Below, in pieces: positions 1 through 10,532 of a stretch of 64,000 nucleotides of DNA (positions are counted from its first letter, which is position 1; each line of letters begins with the position of its first letter). Below the pieces are notes generated by a model. It was given only the letters and a program-made list of their open reading frames with translations. It was not told the origin of the DNA and made no database searches. The position numbers were made by a program, and so were the translations under genes. Source of the stretch: Arion vulgaris. Taxonomy: Eukaryota; Mollusca; Gastropoda; Stylommatophora; Arionidae. The stretch lies in contig CM036765.1 in NCBI GenBank assembly GCA_020796225.1, forward strand, positions 6,606,805 through 6,670,804. The letters are read 5' to 3'.

Positions 1-68
1 AACCCGCACTCACAGAGGACTTGTCACCCGTAGTCCAACGCGCTACGAACACGCTGGGCAGACGGGCA
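1..68 (-). repeat. SINE-A, partial (tRNA-like head)
   Basis: Reads on the minus strand as the 5' tRNA-like head of SINE-A. A B-box-like stretch lies at the window edge, followed by the GTAGCGCGTTGG A-box-like stretch. The rest of the copy lies outside the window. It matches the copies at 272-478 and 54429-54638. Confidence 0.75.
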
Positions 69-271
69 ACTATTTCAACTAAAATAAAATATTTAAAAAA
101 AATAATTAACTGTAAAGTAAGATGGACAGTGGTTTTCGACTACTATAATAAGTTCACGCGTAGTCATGACGTGTAATATGGCGCATTCGAGTAATTTTTG
201 CGTTTGTGACAGGCAAACGATATACTCACTTCGGTATTGACACCCCCCATGTTCTTAAGTAATAGATATAG

Positions 272-478
272 TCTGCCTGCCCAGCGTGTTCGTAGCGCGT
301 TGGGCGACGGGCGACAAGCCCCCTCTAGTTAGTGCAGTTCAATTCCGCGGGCTGGAAGAAAAGCTACAAGTTCTCCAGATTTAGAGTGTTCGTGGCACAG
401 AACCGAGTGTTACGATGTCCATGGCACCGAGCCGAAGAGCTGAAAGCTCAAGTGCTTCTGGATCGGAAAATAAATAAA
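272..478 (+). repeat. SINE-A, full-length copy with 15-bp target duplication
   Basis: tRNA-derived SINE. The head has an A-box-like GTAGCGCGTTGG and a B-box-like AGTTCAATTCC. The body carries a duplicated module built on GTGTTCGTGGCAC and CATGGCACCGAGCCGAAGAG, and the end is A-rich. Flanks AAGTAATAGATATAG (257-271) and AAGTAACAGATATAG (479-493) form a target-site duplication with one mismatch. This shows LINE-machinery insertion and fixes both ends. Confidence 0.85.
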
Positions 479-493
479 AAGTAACAGATATAG

Positions 494-719
494 ACTAGTA
501 ACCAATAATGATATATTTAACTAAGAAATAAAAAGTGGCATTTTTGAAAAGTTAACCCAACAAAATATATAAAAAAGAAGGTAACACTGAAAGATTGCTT
601 AACTCTTTAACTCCGTAATTTGTGTGACATTCTGATGCCTTTATATTGCAATGTATCATGTTAAGAAACACCGTGAGCCAGTGTAACAGCTCTGAATATC
701 GAAGGAGTTAAAATAAGAT
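494..719. other. unassigned AT-rich DNA
   Basis: I see no repeat family, RNA gene or coding signal here. Confidence 0.4.
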
Positions 720-1002
720 TCATCATCAAGGTTCGGTGTCCTTTATAGGACGTTGCTCTCTTTGCAGCGCATCTGAAATTCACTGTCTCTAGCCAGTTCA
801 CCTACTTTGCCGATAGTCATATTCATGGTTTCTTTAATATCTTGTAGCCATCATCTTCTTGGTTGTCTCTGCCTCTAAGTGCTGGGACCCTGCCCTCCAA
901 TATTGTTCTCTCCAGGCAGTCGTGACGCTTGATATGGCCACAGTATCTTTTCTGTATAGTATATTGTTTATCAGCCAATTGTCTTTAACAATCAGTTCTT
1001 TG
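720..1002 (-). pseudogene. LINE 3' fragment, reverse-transcriptase C-terminal region
   Basis: The minus strand reads as the C-terminal part of a non-LTR retrotransposon polyprotein: FKELIVKDNWLINNI, then a degenerate FGH-like block and a basic segment, with no intact frame. The family is the one better preserved at 30775-31690. The fragment stops exactly where the 75-bp array starts. Clade not determined. Confidence 0.65.
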
Positions 1003-1302
1003 AAGACATCAGTGTTGGTGATAATCGGTAAGACAATTATCAGACATACATATTACTATTTACATTATATAGTGAAAAAGACATCAGTGTTGGTGATAAT
1101 CAGTAAGACAATTATCAGACATACATATTACTATTTACATTATATAGTGAAAAAGACATCAGTGTTGGTGATAACCGGTAAGACAATTATCAGACATACA
1201 TATTACTATTTACATTATATAGTGAAAAAGACATCAGTGTTGGTGATAACCGGTAAGACAATTATCAGACATACATATTACTATTTACATTATATAGTGA
1301 AA
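1003..1302. repeat. minisatellite, 75 bp x 4
   Basis: Four near-identical 75-bp units start at 1003, 1078, 1153 and 1228. They differ at a few bases (AATCGG, AATCAG, AACCGG). The unit is a multiple of three and stop-free on the plus strand, which produces a meaningless repetitive frame at 859-1341. The array abuts the LINE fragment at its TN-x-D position. Confidence 0.95.
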
Positions 1303-1958
1303 AAGAGAAAACAATGTCCAATTTACGCAGTTGTAAACTAATACCTGACTCGCCGAGTCAGGTATTGAGAAGCTGTAGATAAATGATATTAGCTACACAA
1401 CATCTAAACGATACGGGATCTAACGCTGTGAGGCTTCGAACACGTTACACATCTACAACAATATAATTTGCATGTATTGTTATTATTCATACGACGGACT
1501 ATGTCGTCTGCGTCGTGGCCTCCGGTAACATAAAGCCGACTAGTTCAGACGGGAAATCGAAAAATACCTGTTTAGTGGGAGCTGATTTTTTGTATATGTT
1601 TGATAGAAAACTGTAAGTTGTTTTTTTTACAATTTTAGTCAATTCTATGAGTCCGTGTTTATTTATTGGTAAAAAGTGTTAATTACACTGATATTCCTTA
1701 GCTTTAAACTGAACTTGTAACATAATATAACCTTGATTTAGCTTGATATGTTGTTTTTAAAATGAATTTGTCTTTATACAACAACACTAGAATGCGAGGT
1801 AACCTTTCATCAGTTGGGGTCTTATTTTCTAGAATTTTTATGTGAGCCCGCCTGCCGTATGTTATCGGAGACCACTGTCTACGTAAACAGAAAAACAGAT
1901 GCTAAAATCATCTATCCATCCTGAATCCGTGCTGTCCTAAGCGCCGGAGGACGTCACA
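1303..1958. other. unassigned DNA
   Basis: AT-rich, with a short palindrome ACCTGACTCGCCGAGTCAGGT near 1345. No family recognised. Confidence 0.4.
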
Positions 1959-1961
1959 AGC

Positions 1962-1967
1962 TAAAGA

Positions 1968-2000
<33 letters not shown>

Positions 2001-2001
2001 T
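1962..2001. repeat. (GA)n microsatellite
   Basis: An interrupted GAGA run. In this window GA runs are usually the 3' tail of element X, but no X body is readable upstream here. Confidence 0.9.
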
Positions 2002-2199
2002 GATACTCCTAGTAACAGAACCGTGCATATAAAAATAGCACAATGACTGATATAATATAAACATCGAATCTTTGAGTGATAAAAATTAATGGTGCTATAA
2101 ATCGATTGTGGTCAGACATAACTCAGAAACAATCATTTGTACGGAAATAGTGATGTTAGGTTCTTCCTATGATTCCTTTTATTCCATTTTTATCTTGTT

Positions 2200-2645
2200 A
2201 ACAGTGATCAAATGCTATATATATCCTATATTAATGTATGGCTCGGAAACATAGCCAATGAACAAGCAGTTAGAAGACAGAATTGATGCATTTGAGATGT
2301 GGATATATAGAAGAATAGGCAGAGTTTCATGGGCAGAAAAACAGACAAATAAACATGTTTTAGGAAAACTAGGCGTGAAGAAACAATTATTAAGAGAAAT
2401 AAAATTCAGACAAGTAAAGTATTTTGGGCACATAAAAGACATGACACCATGATAAAACATTTACTAGAGGGAAAGTTGAGGGGGGAAGAGCAAGAGGAAG
2501 ACCGAGAGATAAGTGGGAGGAAACTTTAAGAAATGGACAGGTTACAGTCTGGCAGTGTGCAACACCAAGGCGAAAGACAGAGGATGCTGGAGATTCATTG
2601 CAGGCAACCTTCGATGTGGAGACGGCACCTGATGATGATGATGAA
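2200..2645 (+). pseudogene. LINE 3' end, RT C-terminal region, ending in a GATGAT tail
   Basis: The plus-strand translation contains a YGSET-like block, the FEMWIYRRIGRVSW block and KYFGHIKDM, followed by a basic R-G-R-P-R region. This is the usual C-terminus of endonuclease/RT-encoding non-LTR elements. It is broken by stops after the FGH block. It ends at CACCTGATGATGATGATGA, a 3' tail shared with the copies near 48030 and 51080. It is a 5'-truncated dead copy. Confidence 0.75.
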
Positions 2646-2730
2646 CAGTTAACTGAGATGTCCAGAATAGTTAACTTTGTGTCTATTGTTACTTCCTTGG
2701 TAGGAATGCATTCATTTAAATTCTGAGATT

Positions 2731-2976
2731 CCGCCCGTGTTTTGCCGGGACTCACAGGGGGAGCAAAGAGTAGTAACACTGTAACCTAAAGGCATGTCGT
2801 AAGAGGCGACTGATGTAGAAGCTAGGAAGCTCCTAGAAATAAAAGCGTAGCAGGAATCGGATGTGCTGGCCTACTTGTAGGCGCATAACTGGCACAACGC
2901 TCTTAGGCTCAGTTCATATACAAGTCACAAAGAGTGGTTAACAAATGGTCCATATGAGGCGTTCGAAAATGAAGAT
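2731..2976 (+). repeat. element M (SINE-like), copy 1
   Basis: Element M is about 250 bp. It starts near a GCCCGTGT/CCGGG block, contains GGCATGTCGTAAGAGGCGACTGATGT, then TCGGATGTGCTGG and GCATAACTGGCACAACG, and normally ends in (GAAGAA)n. At least 14 copies lie in this window. It behaves as a SINE or other short non-autonomous retroelement. I cannot assign a known family. Confidence 0.8.
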
Positions 2977-3007
2977 ATTCTATCGGTGATTTGACTTAAG
3001 CATTTAG

Positions 3008-3252
3008 TTCTTCTTCTTCAAATACTCCATACCGATCACTTGTTAACCAATATTTATGATTTATATGTGATATGAGCCTAAGAGAGATTGTACGTTATGC
3101 CAGTTATGCGCTTACAAATAGGTCAGAGCATTCGATTTCTGCAACGCCTTTATTTACTAGGTAGCTTCCCAAGGCCAGTACCTCTATCGCCTTGTACGTC
3201 GTAGTATTACTATTCTTTGCTCCACTTGCGAGCCCCGGGCACACACGGGCGG
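3008..3252 (-). repeat. element M, copy 2 (inverted with respect to copy 1)
   Basis: The (TTC)n tail begins at 3008 and the CCCGGGCACACACGGGC head ends near 3250. With copy 1 it forms an inverted repeat with a spacer of about 30 bases. Confidence 0.8.
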
Positions 3253-3257
3253 GGGTA

Positions 3258-3545
3258 ATAGTAAAAGTAAAGTGAACCCTTTTTTCATAACTTGAGTTAT
3301 ATTGGGTAATACAGTCTTAGGGCAGTAGTGTTCATTGACCGTCGGCACACGATGGGTGATATGGTCAATATCCCGCCAGCAGCCTTTATTTCTCAGTGCT
3401 TTGCCTGGTACCCACTTGAGGCTGGGTCTATATGAGATCCGCTAGTGACGGAAAAAATATTACACGCCCACTGTAGAATTGAACCCGGACCGCTATAGTA
3501 AGAATCGAACTCACTAACAACTACCCTACTGCGGCTCCTTAGTAC
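3258..3545 (-). repeat. SINE-D, full or nearly full copy
   Basis: On the minus strand the tRNA-like head begins at GGAGCCGCAGTAGGG. A body with CCAGCCTCAAGTGGGTACCAGGCA follows, and the end is AAAGGGTTCACTTTACTTTTACT. Related copies are at 18752-18939 and 49717-49925. Confidence 0.75.
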
Positions 3546-3814
3546 AGATACGTCGTTTATATTCGGAGATTTGACCTAAGTGTTTCGTGTGATCGGCTAA
3601 TCGTCTATGTTAGTATGTCAATGTGTTGGCTTCTTCTTCTGAGTTCGCCTGCTATGAATTCAGAAGTAGTCAGGGCACTAGTTATGCCACATCTGATTGT
3701 TTTTTGTGTGAAGACCTGCTTTACTTATTATCAGTTTTCCCCGTCATGACTTCGCCTACTTCAGAGGTAATGCATTGCCAACATGGTTATATTTTTGTGT
3801 TAGACTCTTAAAGT

Positions 3815-4115
3815 GTCTCTGAAATGCTTCGATATAGACAATATGTACTGGGAATCCCTGATGCAAGTTCGCCAAATGTGGCGCTGTAACAACACAAGAG
3901 AAACTCGCATTGCTGAGAATCGTTGAGCCGTTGAGGCACAGAAAAAAACGAGCTGTGCGGTAAGACAGAAACACACAACACCCACATGACTAACGTTGAT
4001 CATGTATGCCCCACCTGTGGTAGAGGATTGTGTTCTAAGATTGGACTCTACAATCACCTCCGCAACACCAGAGAGGTGCAGCAGCACAAGTCTGCAGCTG
4101 TTGTCATTATCGCGT
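3815..4115 (+). pseudogene. LINE C-terminal fragment with zinc-finger-like motif
   Basis: The plus strand reads a basic stretch, then HVCPTCGRGLCSKIGLYNHL at about 3998-4057. This is the C2H2-like finger that ends some RNase-H-type LINE ORFs. The two cysteines (4007-4009 and 4016-4018) and the first histidine are present, but the final histidine of the usual LRTH is lost (LRNT). Upstream frames are broken. It is a 5'-truncated relic, not a host transcription factor. Confidence 0.65.
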
Positions 4116-4317
4116 GCGATAGACGGCTATTATTATCTTTTTCAAAAAATATATTTCTAGTAAACAATTTGATATTTTCTTTCAAACACTTTCCATGTAT
4201 TTGGCGATGTACGGAAACCAACAGATCTGAGGTGGTCACACCGGATCAGATCAGATCTGGAGAAAACCCGTAGGGAGGCTACAGTGATACTTAATAAATT
4301 GACGCTTAAGGACAAGG

Positions 4318-4417
4318 ACATGTATGTATGGTATTACATAAGCAAACAAAGACATGTATGTATGGTATTACATAAGCAAACAAAGACATGTATGTATGGT
4401 ATTACATAAGCATGCAA
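4318..4417. repeat. 34-bp tandem repeat x 3
   Basis: Three copies of ACATGTATGTATGGTATTAC followed by ATAAGCAAACAAAG, the last partial. Confidence 0.95.
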
Positions 4418-4450
4418 AATTAATAATTAAAACATAAAACAAACAAAAAT

Positions 4451-4484
4451 CCGACGTTTCGACTATAAGTCTTTTTTCAATGAC
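4451..4484 (-). other. hammerhead-like stem-loop motif (degenerate)
   Basis: The minus strand reads TTGAAAAAAGACTTATAGTCGAAACGTCGG. GACT and AGTC are self-complementary and are followed by GAAACG. The arrangement matches the P-element motif at 20628, 31937 and 32835 but with a different stem sequence. The canonical CUGANGA core is not intact. Confidence 0.35.
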
Positions 4485-4650
4485 ATATACATACACAAGG
4501 AATAGTAAATAATAGAACTAAGTAGGATGAATGACTAGAGATTGATATGAGTTCCTGTCACCTGCTTAATGTTGTGACCTTTGACATATACCATAAGCGG
4601 AGATGGTGGCTTGTTGATATTTTTATAGTATCTAGCATCTGCACATTTGA

Positions 4651-5010
4651 TGCCGGGGCCCGCAAGGAAGCAAAGAATAGTACCACTGCAACCTACAAGG
4701 CATGTGGTAAGAGGCGACTGATGTAGGACATAGCGAAGCTACCCTAGTAAATAAAAATCGTCGTAGAGAATCGGATGCGCTGGAATACTTGTAACATCAT
4801 AACTGGCATAACGTACTATTACTATTAGGCCTGTTTATAAGTGGCTAAGTGAACCCATTTATAGTGGGCTCTCCCATTATATAGTGAACCCCATTTATAT
4901 AGTGGGCTCCCAAAGTGAACCCATTTATATAGTGGGCTCCAAAGTGAACCCATTGATATAGTGAACCCCACAATAGTTGATATGGCGTGTTCGAAGAAGA
5001 AGAAGAAGAG
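4651..5010 (+). repeat. element M, copy 3, with internal minisatellite
   Basis: The head GCCGGGGCCCGCAAGG, the GTAAGAGGCGACTGATGTAGG core and the GAAGAAGAAGAAG tail are all present. The segment just before the tail is replaced by the 4845-4976 repeat array. Confidence 0.85.
4845..4976. repeat. minisatellite of about 29 bp inside element M
   Basis: Degenerate repeats of AAGTGAACCCATTTATATAG plus TGGGCTCCC, four to five units. They occupy the same site in the element as the 22-bp array in the copy at 24078-24395. Confidence 0.85.
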
Positions 5011-5639
5011 ATAGAACATTAACAAAAAAACACAATTGACTTTACCTAAACAATAAAGATAAACCCGGATTAAACAAGAAAATAATTAACATGTTCTAAT
5101 ATATTACAAGTGAACAAAGCTGTAACGAGCAAGGTGCGTACCTACCTACTAAAGAAGTTGAAAATAATAAAAAAAAACTCTGAAACAAAGAACACTGGTT
5201 GCGCACTAACAAAGAGTTCACGTTGTCAAAATAATAAGAAATATTAGAGGGAGGAAAGGTTACAGTAAATAAATAAGACAAAAATAACGTTCTTATATAA
5301 CGTTATCACAATGAAAGCTTATTTTTAAAAAATAAACTCAATACTCGAACAAAGAGCACAGCCATCACTACATTCACGTGCATATAAATAAACACATACG
5401 TACTGCAGTGTGCACAATTTATTCCAAGACTCATCCACGTTTTGTTGTGCGAATGATGATCGATTTTTCTCGCGTCAAACAGCGGTTTTGGATTTCCTTC
5501 CCACCATTAACCTTACTATCACCGTGATTACAGGAAACGGCTTATATTATATTTACAACTTGTAGTAGAGCCGATATGTCGTCGTGACTATTAACAATAA
5601 ATAATACTTATGTTTTCAGGTCGAAGTGCAGCGTCTTTC
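5011..5639. other. unassigned AT-rich DNA
   Basis: No family, RNA gene or coding signal seen. Confidence 0.4.
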
Positions 5640-5850
5640 CAAATTGTTTAGATCGCGGCCCCCATGTGGGAGACCCGTATTCAACTCACGGTAAGGCCAA
5701 TGAGTTTTTTTTTTCTGTCGAGGGCATGAAGAAACCATCATACCAGAACAGGTTCACGGCGACTGCACTAGCCATGTTGCCATTAAATTACACAAGCTCA
5801 TGGACCCCTGTTCTACACCGATAATTAAAAAATAGGTAGCACAGGCAGTA
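5640..5850 (+). repeat. SINE-F, degenerate copy
   Basis: Reads CATGTGGGAGACCCGTATTCAA, then AAGGCCAATGAGTTTTTT, GGGCATGAAGAAA and ACTGCACTAGCCATGTTGCC. It is co-linear with 16000-16200 and with the reverse strand of 18355-18548. Confidence 0.6.
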
Positions 5851-5867
5851 ACGACCAAAAGAAAATA

Positions 5868-6190
5868 CTAATGTGAATATTTATGTGAATATATAATTCA
5901 TAAAATTTCTCGCAGCCTTTCCGGGCTTAGGAATGAAGTGTTTGTCACTTCATATTTCTTGGTACTAGTGTGTAGAAGGTAGGAGGACCACGCCTTTCCT
6001 CGCGTGTGAAGCATCAAGTGTGTGATTGAATCCACAACCCTCTTGTGTCCTAGTCGTTAGACGTACGCTTACGCTTGTGAATTCTTATGTGAATTTTTAG
6101 TGAATACGTATGTGAATATTTATGTGAATACGTATGTGAATGCTTATGTGAATACCTATGTGAATTCTTAGTGAATATTTATGTGAATAT
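5868..6190. repeat. TATGTGAAT-based simple repeats
   Basis: TTATGTGAATA-type units of 10-12 bp occur at 5868-5900 and densely at 6075-6190. Between them is unassigned DNA, partly repeated in diverged form at 6230-6390 (the TAGTGTGCAGAAG(A/G)TAGGAGGAC block). Confidence 0.75.
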
Positions 6191-6409
6191 ATAAGAAATT
6201 ACATTTCCTATAGATTTTAAGACCTTCACTTTATAGACATACATTCATATTTCTAGATCCTAGTGTGCAGAAGATAGGAGGACAAATCCCTTTCCTCAAG
6301 TGTTGAACGTAGAGTGTGGGATTGAACTCCCAACCTTCTTGAGTACGAGTCGATAGACGACCGCGCATTACGCTAACCCAAGACTTATGTGAATACTTAT
6401 GACACCCAA

Positions 6410-6662
6410 GTGGTTTTCCGGGGCCCACAATTTGGCGTATAAAGAATATAAGCACTGTTACCTGCCACGCATCTCGTAAGAGGCGATTAAGGAGGTTTGG
6501 GTGAAATCGGATGCACGTGTCCTAAACGTGTTGAAATCTATGTGTTTAGGAGCCTACTAAACCAATGCAAAATATATACATGTTCTTGACAAAGATCAAA
6601 CATATCACAAAGAGTAAATCAAATTGGTCGTAAAGAACGAACGCAAAGAAGAAGAAGAAGAA
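6410..6662 (+). repeat. element M subfamily, copy 4
   Basis: CCGGGGCCCAC head, then CCTGCCACGCATCTCGTAAG and AGGCGATTAAGGAGG. A TGTTCTTGACAAAG block shared with element X follows, and the tail is GAAGAAGAAGAAG. It links families M and X. Confidence 0.75.
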
Positions 6663-6724
6663 TACTTATGGCAGAAATGAGACAAAAGATTGTTAGAAAG
6701 ACTTTCCAGTTATCTTTGTTGGCT

Positions 6725-7029
6725 TTGTGTTCATTATTCATTTGAGGATCATCTTCATCTCACATCGGACACGTCCATAATTGCTTCGATCTCCAGGCAT
6801 GTAGTTCATTGTGTTTAGACTAAGAACTCCCGTTCTGTGTTGATTAATGTATCTACTTGGGTTTCTCTCGTGGTTTTCCGTCTTGCTGCACATATCGGTA
6901 TGCATAACTTGCGCAACTGAGATAGAGAATACCCTGTATCTTCTTCGTTGAAATCTTCAGATCGTATTTTTCTCTTAAAGCGTTGATGATATCGTTTGTG
7001 TCCATAGAAGACCCATTGTAGCATTGCAC
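6725..7029 (-). pseudogene. LINE 3' end: C-terminal domain after RNase H
   Basis: The minus strand encodes LSQLRKLCIPICAARR and related blocks, matching LTRLREMGVNIGADRK in the copy at 52549-52932, where it follows an RNase H domain. The 3' end is an AATGAATAATGAAC-type tail. The same 3' end is inserted in a SINE at 21685-21981. It is a non-functional truncated retrotransposon. Confidence 0.65.
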
Positions 7030-7412
7030 ATCAGTGCATCCGTTCTCTCATTGCCCTTCATCCCACAATGCATCCGTTCTCTCATTACCCTTCATCCCAC
7101 AATGCATCCGTTCTCTCATTGCCCTTCATCCATCAATGCATCCGTTCTCTCATGTCCCTTCATCCAACAATGCATCCGCTGTCTCATTCCCCTTCATCCC
7201 ACAATGCATCCGCTGTCTCATGGCCCTTCATCCCACAATGCATCCGCTGTCTCATGACCCTTAATCCCACAATGCATCCGCTGTCTCATGGCCCTTAATC
7301 CCACAATGCATCCGCTGTCTCATGGCCCTTCATCCCACAATGCATCCGCTGTCTCATTGCCCTTCATCCCACAGTGCATCCGCTGTCTCATTGCCCTTCA
7401 TCCCACAATGAC
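7030..7412. repeat. minisatellite, 34 bp x about 11
   Basis: Units contain CCCTTCATCCCACAATGCATCCG. They change from TTCTCT to CTGTCT along the array, so the two ends are distinguishable subtypes. The stop-free frames here are artefacts. The array abuts the LINE end at 6725-7029. Confidence 0.95.
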
Positions 7413-7429
7413 CTTGGACAAAGATAAAG

Positions 7430-7625
7430 AGTTAAGTTCGACACATAATGCTTCCACAAAAGATTTCCATTGTTGCCGATCTGCCGCCCATCTATTAACT
7501 GTTTTACACGGCAGGTCACAATTTTTTTAACTCTCTTTCCACCGTCCTGCTTAATGTTTCCTATAGTAGTCCTGCCCTTCTCTTCTCATCCACTGTCCTA
7601 GCTGATGCCTCTACTGGCATACGAC
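7430..7625 (-). pseudogene. LINE RT C-terminal fragment
   Basis: Minus-strand reading gives basic blocks and a W-x5-V-like end, as in the copy at 22680-23370 (shared AGATTTCCATTGTTGCCGAT / CGGCAGCAGTGGAAATCTC). Short and broken. Confidence 0.5.
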
Positions 7626-7626
7626 A

Positions 7627-7698
7627 TGCATGACCAATCCATGACCAATCCATGACCAATCCTTGACCAATCCATGACCAATCCATGACCAATCCATC
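7627..7698. repeat. 11-bp tandem repeat
   Basis: About six copies of CATGACCAATC with one CTTGACCAATC variant. Confidence 0.95.
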
Positions 7699-7814
7699 TT
7701 CATCTTTATCTATTAATGACGGTTTCCAATGATGAACATTTTGTTGGTTCTAAGAGCTCTTCATTTGCAATCATATTTGGCCAAAACAAATTGAAACATT
7801 CTTCTGAAACATTT

Positions 7815-8060
7815 CATATAAAATACCTCAGCAGATGGAGATATATTAGACACACCTTGAGAAAAAATGATCAACGAATATCAACAGGCATTGAAGTGGT
7901 AGCAAAAAGGTTCAAGAAATAGAAGATCTAATGAGACCCTGAAATGAACTTTGCTGAGAGAGACAAGAAAAATCTGTCTCAGTTCCATGGATGTGATTGA
8001 GCGAGTTGTCCAGAATAGAGCGGTATTGAGAGATTGCTTGCAGGCCCTAAGTAACGTATA
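7815..8060 (+). pseudogene. LINE RT C-terminal fragment
   Basis: Reads LSRWRYIRHTLRKNDQRIS, then a lysine-rich block, then a broken region resembling the D-x5-S-M-x2-IERV-x-QNRA ending. Frameshifts and stops break it. It is the same group as the minus-strand copy at 25990-26515. Confidence 0.65.
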
Positions 8061-8204
8061 ACGGTACGAGAGGAATTATTATTATTATACATATAATGTT
8101 GTGGGTCCTTTTCTAGCGCTCAATACTGTATAATAACACTCAGTGGACATTAGAAAGAATATGATTAGCTACACAAGTACGTTCAATGAATGAAGGAATG
8201 AAAA

Positions 8205-8432
8205 TCGTGGCATATCCTTCACAGGACGTAAGCATCAACAACAGTAAACGAGTCATCAATGTTCCAGGTCCCACTTATACGTTCAGTAGTTCACCATTGC
8301 TTTCTGAACGGTGATGTTTATTTTTATCGATAGTAAAAATTTAAGAGAACTCATTTGCTTCCAAACTTGCCCGCCGCAGAGTTTGAACCAGGTACGCTTA
8401 GGTTGTGGTCGAGCTCACTACCTCTTCAGCTC
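8205..8432 (-). repeat. SINE-E
   Basis: On the minus strand it starts with a tRNA-like head (GAGCTC-A-CCACAACC, then B-box GGTTCAAACTC) followed by GCGGCGGGCAAGTTTGGAAGC. The 3' part contains GATGCTTACGTCCTGTGAAGGATATGCCACG. Copies are at 17123-17370, 28590-28830 and 60185-60420. Its head junction is overrun by the 40-bp array. Confidence 0.75.
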
Positions 8433-8433
8433 T

Positions 8434-9334
8434 CACCCATTCAATGACATGAGAAAGTTAGTCAGACACAGATCGCCCATTCAATGACATGAGAAAGTTA
8501 GTCAGACACATATCACCCATTCAATGACATGAGAAAGTTAGTCAGACACAGATCGCCCATTCAATGACATGAGAAAGTTAGTCAGACACAGATCGCCCAT
8601 TCAATGACATGAGAAAGTTAGTCAGACACAGATCGCCCATTCAATGACATGAGAAAGTTAGTCAGACACAGATCGCCCATTCAATGACATGAGAAAGTTA
8701 GTCAGACACAGATCGCCCATTCAATGACATGAGAAAGTTAGTCAGACACAGATCGCCCATTCAATGACATGAGAAAGTTAGTCAGACACAGATCACCCAT
8801 TCAATGACATGAGAAAGTTAGTCAGACACAGATCGCCCATTCAATGACATGAGAAAGTTAGTCAGACACAGATCGCCCATTCAATGACATGAGAAAGTTA
8901 GTCAGACACAGATCACCCATTCAATGACATGAGAAAGTTAGTCAGACACAGATCGCCCATTCAATGACATGAGAAAGTTAGTCAGACACAGATCACCCAT
9001 TCAATGACATGAGAAAGTTAGTCAGACACAGATCACCCATTCAATGACATGAGAAAGTTAGTCAGACACAGATCGCCCATTCAATGACATGAGAAAGTTA
9101 GTCAGACACAGATCGCCCATTCAATGACATGAGAAAGTTAGTGACACAGCCCCATTCTGCAAAAAGTTGTAACCAGATCACCATTAATGATGAGAAGTAT
9201 ACCTTCAGATCGCCCATTCAATGACATGAGAAAGTTAGTCAGACACAGATCGCCCATTCAATGACATGAGAAAGTTAGTCAGACACAGATCGCCCATTCA
9301 ATGACATGAGAAAGTTAGTCAGAAAAAATCAGAT
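8434..9334. repeat. minisatellite, 40 bp x about 21
   Basis: Very uniform units of TCAATGACATGAGAAAGTTA followed by GTCAGACACAGATCGCCCAT, with GATCG/GATCA variants. It is interrupted once at about 9140-9205 by non-array sequence. A diverged single unit at 9361-9411 lies inside the adjoining LINE, showing that the array grew from LINE sequence. Confidence 0.97.
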
Positions 9335-9339
9335 CCTGT

Positions 9340-10185
9340 AACTATCAATGAAATTACTGAAAGTTAGGGCAGACACCGATCGCCCATTCAATGACAATGA
9401 GAAATTAGTAAGACCTTTAGAAACAATCAAAAAAGAAGGGCCTGATACACTTTTTGTTGATTATCCAATGAAGATTTTCATAATTTTGTATGGTTCAGAA
9501 ACATGGACAATAAACAAGCATTTGAAAAACATAATAAATTCCTTTTGATGTGTAGGATATACAGAAGAATTAGTCGTACTTCATATAAAGAAAAAAAACA
9601 GATAAATAAAGACGTTTTATGAACACTAGAAAGAAAAACGAATTGTAAAAAAAAAATAATTATCAAAAGTGTTCGGACATGTAAAGAAACATGACACTTT
9701 GATCTTCTTCTTCTTCTTCTTCGAATGCTCCATATAGACCACATTGTTAACCACTCTTTGTACATAAGAGCGATTGTACATTGTGACAGTTATGCGCTGA
9801 CAAGTAGACCAGTACATCCGATTTATGCAAAGATTTTTACTTATTAAATTAAGGTAGCTTCCTTTTTTCCCAACCAAGTCTCCTTTTACGACATGCCTTG
9901 TAGGTTGCGTTTTCTATTCTCTGTTTTCCTTGTGGGCCCTGCAACAATCGGACAACATTGTGATCAAAACATAAGTGGAGTCAAAGTTTATTAAAGTTCA
10001 ATGGACATAATTAAAGGAAATCGAACAACAAGAAAGTAGAGATAAAATTGCAAGGATAACATCAAAAGATAGACAAGTTACAGCTTGATGGAGTGTACAT
10101 CAAGGAAAGAGAGAGAAAAAGTGTTTGAAGGCTAATGTAGTCAACCTTCACACAGAAACGTTATCTGATTACAAAAACGTGATTA
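9340..10185 (+). pseudogene. LINE 3' region, split by element M
   Basis: The first part reads ILYGSETWTINKHLK and a KVFGHVKKHDT block. The second part, after 9945, continues with degenerate 3' sequence (TAGACAAGTTACAGCTTGATGG). The M copy at 9704-9945 separates them. No intact frame remains. Confidence 0.65.
9704..9945 (-). repeat. element M, copy 5, nested in a LINE
   Basis: (TTC)n tail at 9704 and GTGGGCCCTGC head near 9940. The flanks CACTTTGATC (left) and CATTGTGATC (right) look like an imperfect target duplication. Confidence 0.8.
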
Positions 10186-10194
10186 ATTAAATGA

Positions 10195-10500
10195 TTTATT
10201 GATTGATAATACTATTGTCATTGCGCTTCGGTGATTAACCATGTGTGATTCGCTTGTATTCTTGCACAGAAAGATCTCAACGACAATGCACGAAATCCGT
10301 TGCACCGGATCACAGAAGTAGTGTTGAGGATCATAACAATATTATGGAATTTTGTTTTAATTATTTTTTATGACTTCTTGCCCCGGCAGCGTTTTTCCAG
10401 CCTACTCATACCGATTTTACAATATCAAAAGTTCTTTTATATCCCTTTAGAAACATGTTTATTTAGTTCGTTAGAGACTATCTCAAATACATTGTAATCT
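10195..10500 (-). repeat. SINE-B, 3' portion
   Basis: TGATTGATAATACTATTGTC tail, ATTGCGCTTCGGTGA, then CACCGGAT and a GGCAGCG(T)TTTTCCAGCCTACTC block. Truncated toward its 5' half. Confidence 0.8.
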
Positions 10501-10532
10501 GATGAGATTGGGGGGATATGATATATTAATCT

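Noticed and set aside
3986..4273. Possible zinc-finger transcription factor
   Set aside because: The single finger-like motif is the standard tail of a LINE ORF, lacks the last histidine and has broken LINE sequence upstream.
7024..7530. Overlapping His/Ser/Pro-rich frames
   Set aside because: All three frames of the 34-bp array are open; artefact.
8434..9334. CRISPR array
   Set aside because: The 40-bp repeats are contiguous with no unique spacers, in a eukaryotic repeat-rich context.
9478..9877. Minus-strand frames of 83-95 codons
   Set aside because: They read element M and the LINE fragment in antisense; no independent support.
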